The notes under the pieces: model-generated | The model's database searches: none | What the model was told of the DNA's origin: nothing | The model's input: only the letters and a program-made list of their open reading frames with translations | Made by a program: the position numbers and the translations under genes | From: Microcaldota archaeon | Lineage (GTDB): Archaea; Micrarchaeota; Micrarchaeia; Anstonellales; Bilamarchaeaceae | Reading direction: 5' to 3' | Assembly: GCA_018813445.1 (NCBI GenBank) | Contig: JAHJBR010000054.1 | Location: 1-9,581, forward strand | DNA: 9,581 nt | Part shown: positions 6,446 to 9,581 of the stretch, piece after piece | Numbering within the stretch: position 1 is the stretch's first letter | How the letters are laid out: each line of letters opens with the position of its first letter

Positions 6446-7768
6446 TTAAAAATCCACAATCTTCTCGTCGTAATTAGTTCTTTCTGTTATTTCCCCTGCA
6501 ACATTCTTCATCATTAATTCCCTTACTTTTTCCATTCTCTTCTCTTTCCCTAAAACCCAGCACAATTTCACATATGCGGTTTCAGGAGTCCAATCTGCTC
6601 CATTTCCAATAATCCCTGCCTCCTGAATTTTGCGCCCTGCAGAATAAACATTCATATTCACTCTTCCGTAAATAGTCTGAGTACTCATCACAACTGGAAT
6701 TCCTGAGTCTACAAGAGCTTTTGCATTTGGAAGAATATTGTTTGCAAATTTATCATTCATTGGATTTGTCGGGATATTACATAGCCCAGTGCCCACAAAA
6801 ACTACTCCATCGTAATCAGAAAGCTTATCTATCAATTCAGGCTTTATTCCAGGATGGGCATAAATCATGGCCACATTGCTTGAGAAATGATTATGCATTT
6901 CTAATTTCCTTTTCTCGTCTCTCTTAGTATATGGAATTAATGGTTCTATTTTCTTAGATTGATAGTCCGCGCGGGCTAGAGGAAGTGAATTTATTGACTG
7001 GAATGCGTCTCTTCTGGAAGAATGCATTTTCCTTGCCTTTGTGCCTAGATGGAAGTTAGCGAAACTATCATTACTGTTTGCATGCATACAAACTCCCACA
7101 TGCGCAATATCGCTTTTTGCAAGAAACACTGCGTTCAATAAATTGGACTCATTATCACTGCTTGGCCTATCCGAAGAACGCTGCGAACCAACCAGAACCA
7201 ATGGAACCGGAAGATTTTGAAGTGCAAAACTCAAGGCAGCAGAAGTATAATGCAGAGTATCTGTGCCGTGCATTATTACTACGCCTTTTGCACCTTCCTT
7301 TATTTCCTCTGCAACAGATTTGGCAATCATTTTCCAATGTTCTGGAGTGAAATCCTCTGAGAAAAGCTGAAATAGAATTTTTGAATGGAATGAAGCGATT
7401 TCTTTTATTTTTGGAAAAGCAGCAGCAATATCATTTGGATTGGATATGGGAAACGTGGCACCAGTTGTATACTCAACTTTTGAAAGTATTGTTCCTCCTG
7501 CGCCTAAAATAGCGACTTCGCCTCTTTTCTGCACATCTTCCTTTTCCTCTTTTTTCTTCTTTGCTTTTTCCTTTAATTCTATTTTCGCATCTTCAGAGCC
7601 TATCCCGATATTGTAGCCAGATTCCAGTTTAATCACTAAATCATCGCTTTCCCCTGCCCTTGGCATCAATATTCCTAAATATTCTTCATTCCCAGAATTC
7701 ACTCTAATTATATCTCCTATCTCCACTCCGGCTTTCTTCAAAACTGCAAGAATTTTTGATGAGTACAT
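6446..7768 (-). CDS. gatD: Glutamyl-tRNA(Gln) amidotransferase subunit D
   Basis: This is a 440-residue GatD, the glutaminase/asparaginase-like subunit of the archaeal GatDE complex. It releases ammonia from an amide donor so that GatE can convert Glu-tRNA(Gln) to Gln-tRNA(Gln). Residues 1-65 form the short GatD-specific N-terminal domain (GVEIGDIIRV, SGYNIGIG). A lysine/glutamate-rich linker (about 64-82) joins it to the asparaginase-like domain. There GAGGTI supplies T93, MHGTDTL supplies T169 and D170, and TKARKMHSSRRDAF supplies the catalytic lysine, probably K247. VGTGLCNIP (325-333) is also typical. The length matches the family. The frame extends 71 codons further upstream, but that part overlaps purB and has no similarity, so I chose the ATG at 7768. 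gatE lies on the same strand beyond the opposing purB gene, so the two subunits are not in one simple operon. Confidence 0.95.
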   Translation of the reverse strand: MYSSKILAVLKKAGVEIGDIIRVNSGNEEYLGILMPRAGESDDLVIKLESGYNIGIGSEDAKIELKEKAKKKKEEKEDVQKRGEVAILGAGGTILSKVEYTTGATFPISNPNDIAAAFPKIKEIASFHSKILFQLFSEDFTPEHWKMIAKSVAEEIKEGAKGVVIMHGTDTLHYTSAALSFALQNLPVPLVLVGSQRSSDRPSSDNESNLLNAVFLAKSDIAHVGVCMHANSNDSFANFHLGTKARKMHSSRRDAFQSINSLPLARADYQSKKIEPLIPYTKRDEKRKLEMHNHFSSNVAMIYAHPGIKPELIDKLSDYDGVVFVGTGLCNIPTNPMNDKFANNILPNAKALVDSGIPVVMSTQTIYGRVNMNVYSAGRKIQEAGIIGNGADWTPETAYVKLCWVLGKEKRMEKVRELMMKNVAGEITERTNYDEKIVDF

Positions 7769-7844
7769 GAAACCACGTTTAGATGATGCACGAATAAACT
7801 TTAAAACCCAGATTCCGATATAAAAATGCGGGAAAGTGATATGT
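7769..7844. promoter_or_regulatory. Divergent gatD/purB promoter region
   Basis: This 76-base gap holds the palindromic core TTTAAA (7800-7805) within ACTTTAAAACC. It is placed so that starts about 26 bases away would give purB a leader of about 16 bases and gatD a leader of about 8. A second TATA-like ATATAAAA lies at 7818-7825 on the plus strand. GTGAT (7836-7840) is a Shine-Dalgarno match four bases before the purB ATG. One TATA element could therefore serve both genes. Inferred from spacing. Confidence 0.45.
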
Positions 7845-9170
7845 ATGAATGATATTGTTTCACCTTTGGATGGAAGATACAGAACTGAGATGAGCGCTAT
7901 TTTTGGAGACAAGGCAAAATTGGACAGGTGGATGGATGTTGAGATCGCATTAGCAAAAGCACACGCAAAACTCGGAAACATTCCAAAAGAAGCAGTTGCG
8001 AAAATTGAATCTGCGAAAGGAAAAGTAAAATTAGAAAGAGTGCATGAAATTGAATCTGAAATCCATCATGATCTAATGGCAATGGTTAAGGCAATGAGCG
8101 AGCAGGCAGGAGATGCTGGCGCTTACATCCACTTGGGTTCCACGAGCTATGATATTGAGGATACTGCCACTGCCTTAATCTTCATGGATGCGATTGAGCT
8201 TACGGAAAAAAGGCTTATTGAATTAAGAAAAGTCTTGAAAGAGCTTGCATTGAAGCACAAAAAAACAGTATGCATGGGAAGAACGCATGGGCAACATGCA
8301 ACTCCTACCACTTATGGGATGAAATTCGCAATCTATTTCCAAGAAGCAGGAAGAAATCTGGAAAGGCTGAAAGAAGCAAAGAAAAGGATTTTAGTTGGAA
8401 AGATGAGCGGTGCAGTAGGAACAATGGCCACTTTCCGCGGACAAGGAGAGAAAATTGAAAAAATGGTTATGGATGAGCTTGGATTGAAAGCTGCCCCGGT
8501 TGCCACTCAAGTAGTGCAAAGAGACAGGCATGCTGAAATTCTGAATATTCTTGCATTATGCGCTTCTGGAACTGAGAAGATTGCAAAAGAATTGCGAAAT
8601 TTGCAAAGAACTGAAATTCTTGAAATTGCAGAATCATTTGGAAAAAAGCAGGTGGGTTCATCAACCATGCCACATAAAAGAAATCCACATAAAAGTGAAA
8701 GGGTGTGCAGTCTTTCAAGAATAGTAAGAGCAAACGTTGCTGTTTCCTTGGAGAATATTGCATTGGAGCATGAAAGAGACCTAACCAATTCTGCAAATGA
8801 ACGTTTCGTTTTCTCAGAAAGCTTTATTGTATTGGATTTTATGCATAAAGAGATTACCAAACTGCTTTCAGGATTGGAATTCTTTCCTGAAAATATAAAG
8901 AAAAATCTGGAACTCACAAACGGGTTGATAATGGCTGAAAGATTGATGATTGCCATTACTGAGAAAGGATTCTTAGGAAGACAGGAAGCGCATGAAGCTG
9001 TAAGGGAAATGAGCATCAGGGCTTTCAAGGAGAAAAAGCATTTGAAGGAAGTATTTTCTGCAAGCGAATTAGGAAAAAAATTCAGAAAAGCAGAGATTGA
9101 TGATCTGTTTGACTATTCTTCCTACATTGGGGAAGCTGAAAAAATAGTTGAAAGGGCTTTGAAGGACTGA
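7845..9170 (+). CDS. purB: Adenylosuccinate lyase
   Basis: This is a 441-residue adenylosuccinate lyase of the fumarase/aspartase superfamily. It acts twice in purine synthesis, splitting SAICAR to AICAR and adenylosuccinate to AMP, releasing fumarate each time. The N-terminus NDIVSPLDGRY is the typical PurB opening. EIHHDLMAM (72-80) and HLGSTSYDIEDTA (96-108) line the active site. GRTHGQHATP (145-154) carries the catalytic histidine (H148 or H151 by eye). The signature loop GSSTMPHKRNP (271-281) carries the catalytic serine, and EHERDLTNSANER (308-320) completes the site. The length is normal. A GTG at 7836 is also in frame, but I read it as part of the Shine-Dalgarno GTGAT and chose the ATG at 7845. 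The stop codon abuts the gatE stop with no gap. Confidence 0.96.
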   Translation: MNDIVSPLDGRYRTEMSAIFGDKAKLDRWMDVEIALAKAHAKLGNIPKEAVAKIESAKGKVKLERVHEIESEIHHDLMAMVKAMSEQAGDAGAYIHLGSTSYDIEDTATALIFMDAIELTEKRLIELRKVLKELALKHKKTVCMGRTHGQHATPTTYGMKFAIYFQEAGRNLERLKEAKKRILVGKMSGAVGTMATFRGQGEKIEKMVMDELGLKAAPVATQVVQRDRHAEILNILALCASGTEKIAKELRNLQRTEILEIAESFGKKQVGSSTMPHKRNPHKSERVCSLSRIVRANVAVSLENIALEHERDLTNSANERFVFSESFIVLDFMHKEITKLLSGLEFFPENIKKNLELTNGLIMAERLMIAITEKGFLGRQEAHEAVREMSIRAFKEKKHLKEVFSASELGKKFRKAEIDDLFDYSSYIGEAEKIVERALKD

Positions 9171-9186
9171 TTATTTTTTCTTTATT
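9171..9186 (+). terminator. T-rich tract after purB, possible terminator
   Basis: TTATTTTTTCTTTATT follows the purB stop codon directly. Archaeal intrinsic termination relies on U-rich tracts, so it could end the purB transcript. On the other strand the same bases encode the lysine-rich C-terminus of GatE, so codon needs alone could explain it. Confidence 0.35.
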
Positions 9187-9581
9187 AAAATTGCAACCTC
9201 TGCAGCATCCACTCTTAATCTGTATTTGGCCATTATTTTTCCCATGTCTCCTTTATTCTCATCCACGATTTTCTTCAGCTCTTTTCCAGTAATTTTCTTT
9301 AGTTGTCCTTCATCCAAAGCTTTTGAGACGGTTTTTCCTTTCACCATCAATCTTAGAATATCCGGAATCGCAGCTTTTACAAACTCATCCTTCTTATATG
9401 ACTCAAATAATTCCAGAATCATCTCTTCACTAGGCTCCACACCCTCCCTTCTAAGCATAATCAAAGTATCTTCTAAAGTGGAAGCAACAAGCATTGGTTC
9501 CACATTTTCTTTTATAAGTTTTTCAAAAAGCTTCAAATTCTTACTTCGAATCATTCTGTCTGCCATGGTTGGATTCAAAAG
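9171..9581 (-). CDS. gatE: Glutamyl-tRNA(Gln) amidotransferase subunit E, C-terminal part
   Basis: This is the last 136 residues of GatE, the subunit that recognises tRNA(Gln) and activates and amidates its glutamate using ammonia from GatD. The frame is open to the right edge of the window, so the gene is 5'-truncated here; a TTG at 9578 is not a real start. The visible part is the GatB/GatE-type C-terminal tail (YqeY-like) domain. It includes DILRLMVKGKTVSKAL and KKITGKELKKIVDENKGD, then KYRLRVDAAEV close to the C-terminus, matching the helical tRNA-binding tail of the family. The protein ends in a short lysine run. gatE is transcribed toward purB and shares no gap with it. The sister gene gatD lies about 1.4 kb beyond, on the same strand. 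The YqeY-like domain also occurs in GatB, but the adjacent gatD favours GatE. Confidence 0.88.
   Translation of the reverse strand, partial: LLNPTMADRMIRSKNLKLFEKLIKENVEPMLVASTLEDTLIMLRREGVEPSEEMILELFESYKKDEFVKAAIPDILRLMVKGKTVSKALDEGQLKKITGKELKKIVDENKGDMGKIMAKYRLRVDAAEVAILIKKK

Noticed and set aside
7769..7981. 71-codon open extension upstream of gatD
   Set aside because: It overlaps the purB start on the opposite strand and the shared promoter gap; GatD is family-length from 7768.
8507..9028. 173-codon open frame antisense to purB
   Set aside because: It is a shadow of the well-conserved purB reading frame and its translation resembles no protein family I know.
1..9581. tRNA, rRNA, CRISPR array, riboswitch, insertion sequence or defence genes
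   Set aside because: All gaps are 76 bases or shorter, no repeated units or tRNA-like foldable segments were seen, and no transposase, integrase or Cas-like protein is encoded.

Overview
The window reads as a compact, AT-rich archaeal chromosome segment. The strongest evidence is an archaeal-type Glu-tRNA(Gln) amidotransferase: a complete GatD and the C-terminal end of GatE. It is backed by a Pth2-type peptidyl-tRNA hydrolase, a NurA-type nuclease, TATA-like boxes about 25 bases before several start codons that lack Shine-Dalgarno sites, and Shine-Dalgarno sites of the GGTGAT type elsewhere. Overlapping or abutting genes and gaps no longer than 76 bases suggest a streamlined genome. A DPANN-type or similar small archaeon is possible, but the sequence alone does not settle the lineage.

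Layout, left to right. An unrecognised protein gene runs in from the left edge (+, ends 1458). It abuts a minus-strand pair: a VTT/DedA-like membrane protein (2019-2552) whose stop codon overlaps the start of a HAD-family phosphatase (1459-2022). Next on the minus strand come a minimal Hsp20 (2584-2922) and Pth2 (2972-3358). Pth2 is divergent from a plus-strand run: a NurA-domain nuclease (3393-4409), a six-helix membrane protein of unknown function (4443-5348) and a type I L-asparaginase (5397-6425). The asparaginase converges on gatD (6446-7768, minus). gatD is divergent from purB (7845-9170, plus), which abuts the partial gatE (9171 to the right edge, minus).

The right-hand third is metabolically coherent. 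GatD and the asparaginase are adjacent, convergent members of the same amidohydrolase superfamily. GatD releases ammonia for GatE to amidate Glu-tRNA(Gln). The asparaginase turns asparagine into aspartate and ammonia. PurB cleaves succinyl adducts that are made from aspartate in purine synthesis. The split gatD/purB/gatE arrangement is the most notable piece of gene order.

I saw no tRNA, rRNA, CRISPR array, insertion sequence or prophage gene. No gene looks frameshifted or broken, and no intergenic stretch reaches 100 bases. I did not find a clear novel multi-gene system. The best candidates for new biology are the unrecognised protein at the left edge, the translationally coupled VTT-HAD pair, the six-helix membrane protein, and the NurA with an altered terminal motif.
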